This document shows, in pieces, positions 1 to 7,644 of a stretch of 64,000 bases of DNA. How positions within the stretch are numbered: position 1 is the first letter of the stretch; every line of letters starts with the position of its first letter. A program made the position numbers and the translations under genes. This stretch comes from Luteolibacter yonseiensis (GTDB lineage: Bacteria; Verrucomicrobiota; Verrucomicrobiia; Verrucomicrobiales; Akkermansiaceae), in the NCBI RefSeq assembly GCF_016595465.1, contig NZ_JAENIK010000013.1, positions 372,001 through 436,000 of the forward strand. Direction: 5' to 3'. Below the pieces are notes generated by a model, which worked only from the letters and a program-made list of their open reading frames with translations, searched no databases and was not told the origin of the DNA.

Positions 1-156
1 CCATCATCATCCATCGCCACACATCCTGCTACCTGCCGCCCGTCGTAGACTGCGCATATCTTGCAATATCGCGCTCCTCCCCACCGCTTCGCGTGACCTC
101 GGATTGATCAAAAAAAATCCAGCCCGAAGGAGCATCGGCACCACCGCTCCTCTAAC

Positions 157-194
157 AAAAAAACGGCGGACCTCTTTCGAAGTCCGCCGTTTTT
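157..194 (-). terminator. Intrinsic terminator of eno
   Basis: An 11-bp perfect stem (AAACGGCGGAC / GTCCGCCGTTT, 161-171 with 182-192) has a 10-nt loop. Read on the minus strand it is followed by a run of seven T. It lies about 70 bases past the eno stop, so it fits as the end of the greA-eno transcript. Confidence 0.85.
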
Positions 195-261
195 GAATGG
201 GTGAAAGCCAGAGGGCGGACCGAGGTCCACCCGGGTTGATCAGGAATCAACCCTCCTTATC

Positions 262-1560
262 TCACTTGTTGAGCACCTTGAGCTTCCGGATGCCGAAGAC
301 GGCGTCGTCGCCCAACTCTTCCTCGATGCGGAGGAGTTGGTTGTACTTCGCGATACGGTCCGAGCGGCTCATGGAGCCGGTCTTGATCTGTCCGCAGTTC
401 GTCGCGACGGCGAGATCGGCGATGGTGCTGTCCTCGGTCTCACCGGAGCGGTGGCTGAGAACGGCGGTGTAGCTGTTTTCCTGGGCCAGTTCGACGGCGT
501 CGAAGGTCTCGGTGAGGGAACCGATCTGGTTCACCTTGACGAGGATCGAGTTCGCGACGCCCTGCTTGATGCCCTTGCTGAGGAAGTCCACGTTCGTGAC
601 GAAGAGATCGTCGCCGACGAGCTGGGTGGTCTTGCCGAGCTGGTCGGTGATGATCTTCCAGCCGTCCCAGTCGTTTTCGGCGCAGCCGTCTTCGATGGAG
701 ATGATCGGGTAACGCTTCTGAAGGTCGGCGTAGAAGGCGACGAGTTCCTCGGCGGACTTCACGGACTTGTCGGACTTCTTGAAGACGTAGGCGTTCTGCT
801 TGGCGTCGAAGAACTCGGACGATGCGACGTCGAGGGCGAAGGCGATGTCCTCACCGACCTTGTAACCGGCGGCCTCGATGGCCTGGCAGAGGACCTGCAT
901 CGCATGCTCGGCGCTCTTCAGCGTCGGAGCGAAACCACCTTCGTCACCTACGGCGGTGGAGAGACCGAGGTCGTGGAGGACCTTCTTCAGGGAGTGGAAG
1001 ACTTCCGCACCGTAGCGGAGGGACTCGCGGAAGGTAGGCGCGCCGACAGGCACGATCATGAATTCCTGGAAGTCGATCGGAGCGTCCGAGTGGGCACCGC
1101 CGTTGATGACGTTCATCATCGGGACGGGAAGCACCTTGGCGTTCGGGCCGCCGAGGTATTTGTAGAGAGGCACGCCGAGTTGTGCGGCGGATGCCTTGGC
1201 GACCGCCATGGAGACGCCGAGGATGGCGTTCGCACCGAGGTTCTTCTTGGTGGAGGTGCCGTCGAGCGCGAGCATGGCGGCGTCGATGGAGGCTTGTTCG
1301 GTGGCGCAATAGCCGAGAAGGGCGGGAGCGAGCACGGCGTTGACGTTCTCAACAGCCTTGAGCACGCCTTTTCCGAGGAAGCGGGACTTGTCGCCGTCGC
1401 GGAGTTCGACCGCTTCGTGCTCGCCGGTGGATGCGCCGGATGGGACCGCAGCGCGTCCGATGGCGCCGCCTTCGAGATGCACATCGACTTCAACGGTGGG
1501 ATTGCCACGGGAATCGATCACTTCGCGACCGCGGATTTCAACAATGGTGGTATAGTCCAT
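262..1560 (-). CDS. eno: Enolase (phosphopyruvate hydratase)
   Basis: Enolase converts 2-phosphoglycerate to phosphoenolpyruvate in glycolysis, in the cytoplasm. The 432-residue product has the normal family length. It shows the N-terminal IVEIRGREVIDSRGNPTVEV block, the GDEGGFAP segment, the metal-site stretch SIEDGCAENDWDGW and the C-terminal signature LSHRSGETEDSTIADLAVA. The start is ATG at 1560. The gene lies 41 bases downstream of the greA-family gene on the same strand, so the two are probably co-transcribed. It ends before a strong intrinsic terminator. Nothing unusual is visible in the active-site motifs. Confidence 0.98.
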   Translation of the reverse strand: MDYTTIVEIRGREVIDSRGNPTVEVDVHLEGGAIGRAAVPSGASTGEHEAVELRDGDKSRFLGKGVLKAVENVNAVLAPALLGYCATEQASIDAAMLALDGTSTKKNLGANAILGVSMAVAKASAAQLGVPLYKYLGGPNAKVLPVPMMNVINGGAHSDAPIDFQEFMIVPVGAPTFRESLRYGAEVFHSLKKVLHDLGLSTAVGDEGGFAPTLKSAEHAMQVLCQAIEAAGYKVGEDIAFALDVASSEFFDAKQNAYVFKKSDKSVKSAEELVAFYADLQKRYPIISIEDGCAENDWDGWKIITDQLGKTTQLVGDDLFVTNVDFLSKGIKQGVANSILVKVNQIGSLTETFDAVELAQENSYTAVLSHRSGETEDSTIADLAVATNCGQIKTGSMSRSDRIAKYNQLLRIEEELGDDAVFGIRKLKVLNK

Positions 1561-1601
1561 AATGGTTGGTTGGGGTAGGTATTCTGGGTTGGGTTTGAAA
1601 T

Positions 1602-3443
1602 TCAGGGATTGAACGGGCGGATGGAGCGGACGGTGAGCGTCTGCATCTGCTCGGTCTCCTCGTCACGCACCTGCACGGTCTCGCCGGGCGCGCGGCCGAC
1701 GAGGGCTTTTCCGACTTCGGAAAGGTAGGAAACGGTCTTGGTCTCCGGAATGGAGTCCCATGCGCCGAGGACTGTGATCTCGGTCTCCGCGCCAGCGGCA
1801 TCCGCGAGGGTGACGATGGTGCCGATGTTGATCCTGCCGGCATCCGATCCCTTGAAATCGGTTCCGCGGGAATTGGCGATCTCCTTCTCCAGAGCGGTCC
1901 GGCGGAATCCGAGATACTTCTCCATATCCTTGGCGGACTTGTATTCGAAGTTTTCCCGGAGGTCTCCGTAGGATTTCGCGATTTTCACGTCCTCGCGGTT
2001 CTGTGGGATCTTGTTGCGGACGATGTCGTCCAGCTCGGTCTTTTTCTTCTCAAGGCTCTCCCATGAAACGAGCAGAACCTCGTCAGGGCGCTTCTGGTTC
2101 GAGCCGTTGACGAGTTCCGCCGTTTCTGGACGCGCCTTGATGATGCGGGCCATGAGGGACTTTTTCTCAAGCTCGCCGAAGACCGGGCAGTCGAGGAGAC
2201 GGCGGGCGAAGTTCCGCGTCTCGTTGATGTCCATGATGGCGACGAGGTCGGTGAGAAGCGTCTTGTCATCCCCGAGCAGCGATTGCAGGCGCGAGGTCTT
2301 GCGCGGGCCGTCGGAAAGGTGGTCGTTCTCCAGAAGGTTCAGCACCGAGGCGCCGACATCCGCACTGAAGATCTCGGCGGCCGGCCCCTTCCGCTCGCGG
2401 CAGACCCAGATGAGGGCGTCCGGCCCGAGGGCGCGGCGGGCGATGGCGGAACGGAGGTGGGTGACGAGGGCCGGCATCGCGTCGCGCTCCAGCAGGATGC
2501 GGGCGATTTCCGTGACGCCGCGCGCTCCGACGCTGTCGAACACCTTGACGATCTTGCTGACCCAGATGTCTCCGAAGGCGTTCGGGAAGGCTTCGTAAAC
2601 CGCGCGCTGGCGGCTGGATGGCAGCGTGCCGGCTTCCTCCGCCAGGCGGGATGGATCGGCGGAAAGCAAAAGATCCGAGAGACGGACGGCGGAGGATTCC
2701 AGCTCCAGGGCCTTCGACGAGCTGATGACTTCATCGCGGGCGGCGACGAGTTGCAACGCCTGGCCAAGCTGGACGCGGGCGGCTTTTTTCGCCCCTTCGT
2801 CGATGTCGCTCAACAACCGCTTGAGGGCGTCCGAGTCGTTTTCAAAGGCTCCGATGTCCGCGGCGATGGCTTCCAGCGCGCGGATCATGCCCTTGATGTC
2901 GCGGGCCGCTTCGAAGTCCGCCACCAGCGATTGGGCCGGGCTGCGGTCTCCGGTGCGGAGCACGATGGCCTCGGTGCGCTTCTGCGGCACGGCGGCCAGA
3001 CGGCTCTCGCGGAGGGTCTTCTTCGTCGCGTCCCACCACTTCTTGAAAGTGGGCTCGGGGATGACCGCGCCGGAGAGTTCCTTTTCGAGCGCGTCTCCTG
3101 TCATGCTGCCACCGTGGCTCTGGAGCAGGTGGACGACGAGGGCGATGGGATCGCTCTTGGAAAGGGTGCGGAGTTCCTCAAGCTGTTCGATCTTCTTCGC
3201 ACGGAAATCCTCCGCGGGAATCCATTCGGTTTTTTGGAATGCGAACTGCAATTCCATCGTCTGACCGGTGGATTTTTCGAAGTCGATGGTGACTTTTTTC
3301 GCAGGAAGATCCCAGTCGGTCACCTTGCCGGCGCCGAAGGATTTGTGAATACAGAAATTTCCGGGAGCCAATTGAGAAAGGCGCTCGCCGACCGGTCTAG
3401 GAATGCGACCGGCTTCAACCAGTTTCGCCACGTCAGGATGCAT
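1602..3443 (-). CDS. greA: GreA-family transcription elongation factor with long N-terminal extension
   Basis: Gre factors bind the RNA polymerase secondary channel and trigger cleavage of backtracked RNA. The last 150 or so of 613 residues form a complete GreA: an N-terminal coiled coil with the acidic tip (IAKSYGDLRENFEYKSAKDM) and a C-terminal FKBP-like domain (INIGTIVTLADAAG ... SEVGKALVGRAPGETVQV). The preceding 450 residues are helical and low in recognisable motifs. Chlamydial GreA proteins are known to carry an extension of similar size, so this fits the PVC superphylum. ATG at 3443 was preferred to TTG at 3452. It lies directly upstream of eno. The role of the extension is unknown. 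Confidence 0.88.
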   Translation of the reverse strand: MHPDVAKLVEAGRIPRPVGERLSQLAPGNFCIHKSFGAGKVTDWDLPAKKVTIDFEKSTGQTMELQFAFQKTEWIPAEDFRAKKIEQLEELRTLSKSDPIALVVHLLQSHGGSMTGDALEKELSGAVIPEPTFKKWWDATKKTLRESRLAAVPQKRTEAIVLRTGDRSPAQSLVADFEAARDIKGMIRALEAIAADIGAFENDSDALKRLLSDIDEGAKKAARVQLGQALQLVAARDEVISSSKALELESSAVRLSDLLLSADPSRLAEEAGTLPSSRQRAVYEAFPNAFGDIWVSKIVKVFDSVGARGVTEIARILLERDAMPALVTHLRSAIARRALGPDALIWVCRERKGPAAEIFSADVGASVLNLLENDHLSDGPRKTSRLQSLLGDDKTLLTDLVAIMDINETRNFARRLLDCPVFGELEKKSLMARIIKARPETAELVNGSNQKRPDEVLLVSWESLEKKKTELDDIVRNKIPQNREDVKIAKSYGDLRENFEYKSAKDMEKYLGFRRTALEKEIANSRGTDFKGSDAGRINIGTIVTLADAAGAETEITVLGAWDSIPETKTVSYLSEVGKALVGRAPGETVQVRDEETEQMQTLTVRSIRPFNP

Positions 3444-3514
3444 GCGGCGCAAGATGAGAAGCCGTCTTCAAAAACGCAAGGCAATCCCATGATAAATCTG
3501 CGGGATCGCGCAAT

Positions 3515-4345
3515 TCAGTGCCCCCGGGGCGCGGGAGGAGCCTGGCGGGGCTTCGGTTCGCGAGGGGACATGAGATTTCCGTCCAGAGCGGAGTCCAGGG
3601 TGCGGCACAGGACCAGCACCCGCTTGCGCCATGGTTCGGGCACCGCGTCGAGCAAGGCATCCTTGGCGAGGCCGCCATCGAAAATGACATCATCGGCGGT
3701 CCCCCGGATCTTCACCTGGTATTGGTCGGCCTCGCGGGTGACCGTGGCCTTGCCCTCGCCCTGGAAGGTGAACTCCGCGCTTTTCTCCGCCACATTCACG
3801 ACGCGCAAGGGGCCGTTGTTGTCCTCGGGAAGCGCCGCGGCCTCGACCATTCCGCTCTGGAACGGTCGTTTCAGGTCAAACTCCCCCACCGGCATCATCA
3901 GGATCTCCTCGCGCGGTTGTGAAATCTTCACCACCATGCCGCTTTCCTCGTCGCGCACGTTGTTCTCCCGCACGGCGGTGAATTTCACCGCATGCATTTC
4001 GGTGCCTTCGAAGTCCTTCCGCATCCCCACGTCCGTCACGGACTCCAAACGCTCGGAAGCACTGACGAGCACCGATCCCGAAGGAGCGTCTTCCGCCTTC
4101 GCCATGGACGGCCCGGTCGTGTGATCCGCCGGGAAAAGGGCGAACATCGCTCCGATGCCCGCCGCGATGCCGCCGCCGATGAGACTGCGGACAAGCCACT
4201 TGCCGGAGGAGATCTCGGTGACGTTCTCCGGCTTGGCGGCCGCGAGCTTGTCGATGGTTTCATCCAGTCCGCTCTTGAACTCCGCGCTCAGGGCGGGCGG
4301 AGCCAGGCGGGCCATGATGGTTTCGATAGGGTCAGGCGCTTGCAT
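3515..4345 (-). CDS. Candidate anti-sigma factor, single-pass membrane protein
   Basis: The 276-residue product has a short cytoplasmic N-terminus (about residues 1-48), one membrane segment near residues 50-68 (WLVRSLIGGGIAAGIGAMFALF) and a C-terminal extracytoplasmic part rich in charged and polar residues. Its first 14 bases overlap the end of the ECF sigma gene. That arrangement and topology are typical of sigma/anti-sigma pairs. No zinc-binding HxxxCxxC anti-sigma motif is visible, so the role rests on context and topology. It could instead be an envelope protein regulated by the sigma factor. Confidence 0.55.
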   Translation of the reverse strand: MQAPDPIETIMARLAPPALSAEFKSGLDETIDKLAAAKPENVTEISSGKWLVRSLIGGGIAAGIGAMFALFPADHTTGPSMAKAEDAPSGSVLVSASERLESVTDVGMRKDFEGTEMHAVKFTAVRENNVRDEESGMVVKISQPREEILMMPVGEFDLKRPFQSGMVEAAALPEDNNGPLRVVNVAEKSAEFTFQGEGKATVTREADQYQVKIRGTADDVIFDGGLAKDALLDAVPEPWRKRVLVLCRTLDSALDGNLMSPREPKPRQAPPAPRGH

Positions 4346-4859
4346 GTCGTTCTTCCTTGATGCGGCGCAGCTCGTGCGCCAGTTGTTCCAATGCGTAGCG
4401 GTAGCGGGATGCCGCCGTATTCGCCGAAATCGCGAGAGTCTCGGAGATCTGCAGAAACGTCAGCCCGCCCCAGAATTTCATCACCACCACCTCACGCAGC
4501 TTGGGGCTGAGGTTCTGGACGGCGTCGCGCAGGATGAGCGCTTCCTCGTCCTCCTCCAGCACCGGGTCCAGCCAGACGTCCTGGAAATCACTGAGGTAGA
4601 TCACGGATTCCTCGCGCTTGCGGCGGCGGGACTCGCTGCGGTGCAGGTTCAGCCCGCAGAAACGGATGGTGGAGAACACCAGCGGCAGATCCGGCGGGGA
4701 GCCCCCCTTGTCCGCCTGATGGTGCCACATGCGGAGGATGGCCTCTTGCACGAGGTCCTCCGCGTCATGGCGCGAATTGCTCCAGCCACGTGCGAACAGC
4801 AGCAGACGCGGACCGTTCTCGGCCAACCACTGTTTCCATTCGCTTGCGGGAGAATTCAT
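4332..4859 (-). CDS. ECF-type RNA polymerase sigma-70 factor
   Basis: This 175-residue protein has the two conserved parts of an extracytoplasmic-function sigma factor. Region 2 is near residues 20-90 (SRHDAEDLVQEAILRMWHH). Region 4 is near residues 115-165 (LSPKLREVVVMKFWGGLTF followed by an ISETLAIS helix-turn-helix). It would redirect RNA polymerase to a small regulon. The start is ATG at 4859. The next gene overlaps its 3' end by 14 bases and encodes a membrane protein that is the likely partner. The inducing signal cannot be read from the sequence. Confidence 0.9.
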   Translation of the reverse strand: MNSPASEWKQWLAENGPRLLLFARGWSNSRHDAEDLVQEAILRMWHHQADKGGSPPDLPLVFSTIRFCGLNLHRSESRRRKREESVIYLSDFQDVWLDPVLEEDEEALILRDAVQNLSPKLREVVVMKFWGGLTFLQISETLAISANTAASRYRYALEQLAHELRRIKEERHASA

Positions 4860-4986
4860 CGTTCTGGGAGGAAAATGCCTCTCGCCGGGAATTTTGTCTC
4901 AAAAATCTCAATCCGTCGAGAAAACGGATTTTAGCCCGCCGCATCCGATACGCTTCCGATCACCTTGGAGCCCCGGCTCCACATTC

Positions 4987-5370
4987 TCAAACCGCCTGGA
5001 GCAGGTTCTCCATCAGGCGTTTGGGGTGATGGAAGTGGGCCCTGTGCGCCACGAGGGCTGGAAAAACCAGCCAGCAGAAGGCGATTCCGATAAACGCGGT
5101 CCAATACTTGGCAATCCCGGACAGCCCGACCTCGTAATCAACGCGGGATCCTGTGCCACTCGGCGTGATCCGTATGATGCCGTGTTTGGGCAGCAATGGA
5201 GCGCTCTCTGTCAGGTAGGTTCCGTGTCGGAATTCGATCACCCCCGCCGACTGGCTGAGTATCTCGAAGTTTCCCGCAGCCATCGCCGACCGGAGGCGAT
5301 CCGCCGCCTCACCCGGGGAGAAATCAGATTGTGCGGTGCCTGTGTTCATATCTCGATGTCCGCCGGGCAT
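4987..5370 (-). CDS. Small membrane protein of unknown function
   Basis: The product is about 127 residues. It has a soluble N-terminal part with mixed strand/helix character and one or two C-terminal hydrophobic segments (IAKYWTAFIGIAFCWLVFPAL), then a basic, His-rich tail. The start at 5370 was chosen because GGGGA lies 6 bases upstream. ATG at 5349 (MNTGTAQ) is an alternative, and the frame stays open further upstream to 5448. I do not recognise the family. It is monocistronic, between the sigma-factor gene and a divergent small membrane protein. Confidence 0.6.
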   Translation of the reverse strand: MPGGHRDMNTGTAQSDFSPGEAADRLRSAMAAGNFEILSQSAGVIEFRHGTYLTESAPLLPKHGIIRITPSGTGSRVDYEVGLSGIAKYWTAFIGIAFCWLVFPALVAHRAHFHHPKRLMENLLQAV

Positions 5371-5517
5371 GGATTGTCCCCGATCATCACCACGAACTAA
5401 AGGAATTGGGAAAATCCGCAATTCATTTTCCCCAACCTCCCGAAGCAACCGGCCACTGTCCGGATCACAGCCCTACCCCAGACTTGCCACTTTCGGAAAT
5501 TCCCCCACCCTCCGCGC

Positions 5518-5898
5518 ATGCGGTATCTGATTCTCCTCTGCGGTTTGGTGATCCTGGCGATGGGCGGGGTGGCGATGGCCACGCTGGCGAAGACCGACGG
5601 CCAGGGATTTCTCTACGGCGCGCTGCAGCTCGGCGGCGGACTCCTCATCTGCGGGATCTTCACCTTCAGGATGCCGTGGCACGGCATCATCGGCGCGGGT
5701 GTGATCTCGCTGCTGGGCACCGCCCGGGGATTGGGGAATGTGCCGGGGCTGGTGAAATTTCTCGGTGGAAACCGTGATCACGGCACCACCCCGCTGCTGG
5801 AGCTGGGCGTGACGCTTATCTGCTGTCTCCTGATGCTGCGGGTGCTTGTGGTGCTCCAGCGGGAGCGGGTGCGCCGGATGCTGGAGCAGGGGGAGTGA
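5518..5898 (+). CDS. Small integral membrane protein, unknown function
   Basis: The 126-residue product is largely hydrophobic with about four predicted membrane segments: MRYLILLCGLVILAMGGVAM at the N-terminus, then segments near residues 35-50, 55-70 and 92-112. It ends in a basic and acidic tail (RERVRRMLEQGE). ATG is at 5518. Its last 83 bases overlap the end of the convergent GH75-like gene. I do not recognise the family, so only its membrane location can be inferred. Confidence 0.65.
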   Translation: MRYLILLCGLVILAMGGVAMATLAKTDGQGFLYGALQLGGGLLICGIFTFRMPWHGIIGAGVISLLGTARGLGNVPGLVKFLGGNRDHGTTPLLELGVTLICCLLMLRVLVVLQRERVRRMLEQGE

Positions 5899-7456
5899 CC
5901 GGAGGAGTGCTGGCTGGCGCGGCGGGTGCCGTTGTGCCGGGTGGATTCGCTGCTGGCTTTTCCGGTGCCCCCGCCGGCTTGGAAGGATCCGGAGCGGTCG
6001 CGGGAACCGGGTCCGGAGGGGCAGGAGCCAAGGCCGGAGCCGAGGCCGGGGGCGCGGGTTTCGGCAACAGGTCCTGCCATTGGTGGAGCTGGTAGCCATC
6101 GCCAAGGCCGCCGATCTCGCCGAGCAATTCGTGGCAGCGGTTGCGCCACTTTTCGTAATCCGGCGGGGTTTTCTCGGCCTCACGGCTGCCGGGGAAAACG
6201 ACGTAGCTGACCTTCAGGTCCGAGACCGGACGGCTGTAGGAACTCGCCTTCGGGTTGATTTCCTTGGCCATGCGGAGCGATGCCTCGCCCACCTTGAAAA
6301 CCGGACCGCCGTCGCCGACGATGGATGGGTAGAGCTTTTTATCGTAAACCACCACCGCGTAGTCGCCCACCTTCGGCGTGAACGAATCATTCGCACCCAG
6401 CAGATTGATCGGGATGACGATGAACGGATCATAATCGGCGATCAGGAAGCTGCGCCCCTTGAGATCGTCGATGCCGCGCTTGAGATACTGGATGCGGTCG
6501 CGCAGCCACGCCTTGCGCGCGGCAGGGGTGGCGGCGGCGGCGAGCTCCTTCTGGGCCGCCGTGACGCGGCGTTCCCAGCCCTCGACCATCGGATTCGGAG
6601 TGGCGGTCTTTTTCGGCCAACCGTAGCTGGTGAAAGGCTGGTAATGCGGGGAATTGACAATCTCGTCCGGCATCGCCGGCAGGCGGTCGCCGTCGGAACC
6701 GTCCGAAACGACGTCCATCTCCGCCTGCATGAAGAACACCTTGCGGCCGTTGGCGGCGGTGAGGTTGAGGATGGTCTCGCAGTCGTAGATGTTATGCTTC
6801 GTGAGGAGTTCGTTGAGGGTGTTCGCGTCGGTGCGGACACGGGCCGCCTTGTTGTCGTAGAGCCTGCCGAACCAAGGCGAGACCTGGGCCTTCTCCACCA
6901 TCGGCGGCAGGCCGGGCAGGATTTTCGATAGACCGGGACTGGTTGTTTCCAGCTCGGCGAGGGTTTTCGCAGCGGTCGGCAGGCGCAGGGAGAGCTGGTA
7001 GCTCGCGGTGTAGCTGGCGTCGTCGATGCGCTCCTTCGAGGCGATGCCGCCCTTCCCGATCTTCACCTCGGTCTTGAAAGGAATCCCGGAACGGAGCTTG
7101 CGGACATCCGAGAGCGGTCCGAGCTCCGGTTCGGCCTTCGGCTCCGGCACCTCCTGTTCCGACGCCTGCTTCATCGCATCCTCGTGAGACTTCCGCAGCG
7201 CCGCCATGCGGGACTCGTATTCCTTCTCCAACTCCGCGGTGATCTGCGCCTCCGCCTGGCGGAAAATGTCGTCCTTGTCCACCGAGGCCGCCGCCGGCTT
7301 GGGCGCGAAAATTTCCTTCAGTCCGCGCTTCACTTTCGCGGAGTTCAGCCCGGCGACGATACCCACCCCGATGATGCCCAGGTAGATCACATCTTTTATT
7401 CCGAACCAGCGGACCGCCCGTTTCCGTTGGTTTTTCGTTTCCCGTGGTTCGTTCAT
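5816..7456 (-). CDS. GH75 (chitosanase-like) glycoside hydrolase, membrane-anchored
   Basis: The 546-residue product starts with a basic segment and one membrane anchor near residues 18-35 (DVIYLGIIGVGIVAGL), then a charged coiled-coil-like linker. The C-terminal half resembles family 75 chitosanases: NIYDCETI, FFMQAEMDVVSDG, FIVIPINLLG, VGDYAVVVYDKKLYP, then IVGDGGPVFKVGEASLRMA, where the Asp of GDGGP and Glu of GEAS match the family's acidic residues. Chitosanases cleave beta-1,4-glucosamine polymers; the substrate here is inferred only. The tail of about 80 residues is almost all Pro and Ala. The start at 7456 was chosen because the anchor follows it; the frame is open further upstream, including ATG at 7474. 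It is divergent from the PQQ-dehydrogenase gene. Confidence 0.6.
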   Translation of the reverse strand: MNEPRETKNQRKRAVRWFGIKDVIYLGIIGVGIVAGLNSAKVKRGLKEIFAPKPAAASVDKDDIFRQAEAQITAELEKEYESRMAALRKSHEDAMKQASEQEVPEPKAEPELGPLSDVRKLRSGIPFKTEVKIGKGGIASKERIDDASYTASYQLSLRLPTAAKTLAELETTSPGLSKILPGLPPMVEKAQVSPWFGRLYDNKAARVRTDANTLNELLTKHNIYDCETILNLTAANGRKVFFMQAEMDVVSDGSDGDRLPAMPDEIVNSPHYQPFTSYGWPKKTATPNPMVEGWERRVTAAQKELAAAATPAARKAWLRDRIQYLKRGIDDLKGRSFLIADYDPFIVIPINLLGANDSFTPKVGDYAVVVYDKKLYPSIVGDGGPVFKVGEASLRMAKEINPKASSYSRPVSDLKVSYVVFPGSREAEKTPPDYEKWRNRCHELLGEIGGLGDGYQLHQWQDLLPKPAPPASAPALAPAPPDPVPATAPDPSKPAGAPEKPAANPPGTTAPAAPASTPPVTPPAPASGAPAPAGAPQAPAASGDSR

Positions 7457-7524
7457 TTCCCCTACCCTAGCCATTTCCCGTTCACCATCAATCCCCGTCC
7501 GACAAAGTTTTGCGGATCCATCAG

Positions 7525-7540
7525 GTGACGAATACGTCAC
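7525..7540. promoter_or_regulatory. Candidate operator palindrome GTGACG-AATA-CGTCAC
   Basis: A perfect 6-bp inverted repeat with a 4-base spacer lies in the 188-bp divergent region between the GH75-like gene (minus) and the large PQQ-dehydrogenase gene (plus). The position suits a transcription-factor site acting on one or both genes. The spacing does not match the CRP consensus, and no regulator is encoded nearby. Confidence 0.3.
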
Positions 7541-7644
7541 AACTGAAACGTTTTTATCCATGGACAAACCCTCCAAGGGAACATGGGAGTGGCGGGTGCC
7601 AACGCGTCCCGTTCCACAGGCCCCGTCTTTTTTGAAAAACCCAC

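Noticed and set aside
337..1578. Long plus-strand frame inside eno
   Set aside because: Shadow of the highly biased enolase gene; Gly/Asp/Val-rich without motifs.
2283..4124. A 613-codon plus-strand frame across greA and the anti-sigma gene
   Set aside because: It spans two real minus-strand genes and the gap between them and has no recognisable domain.
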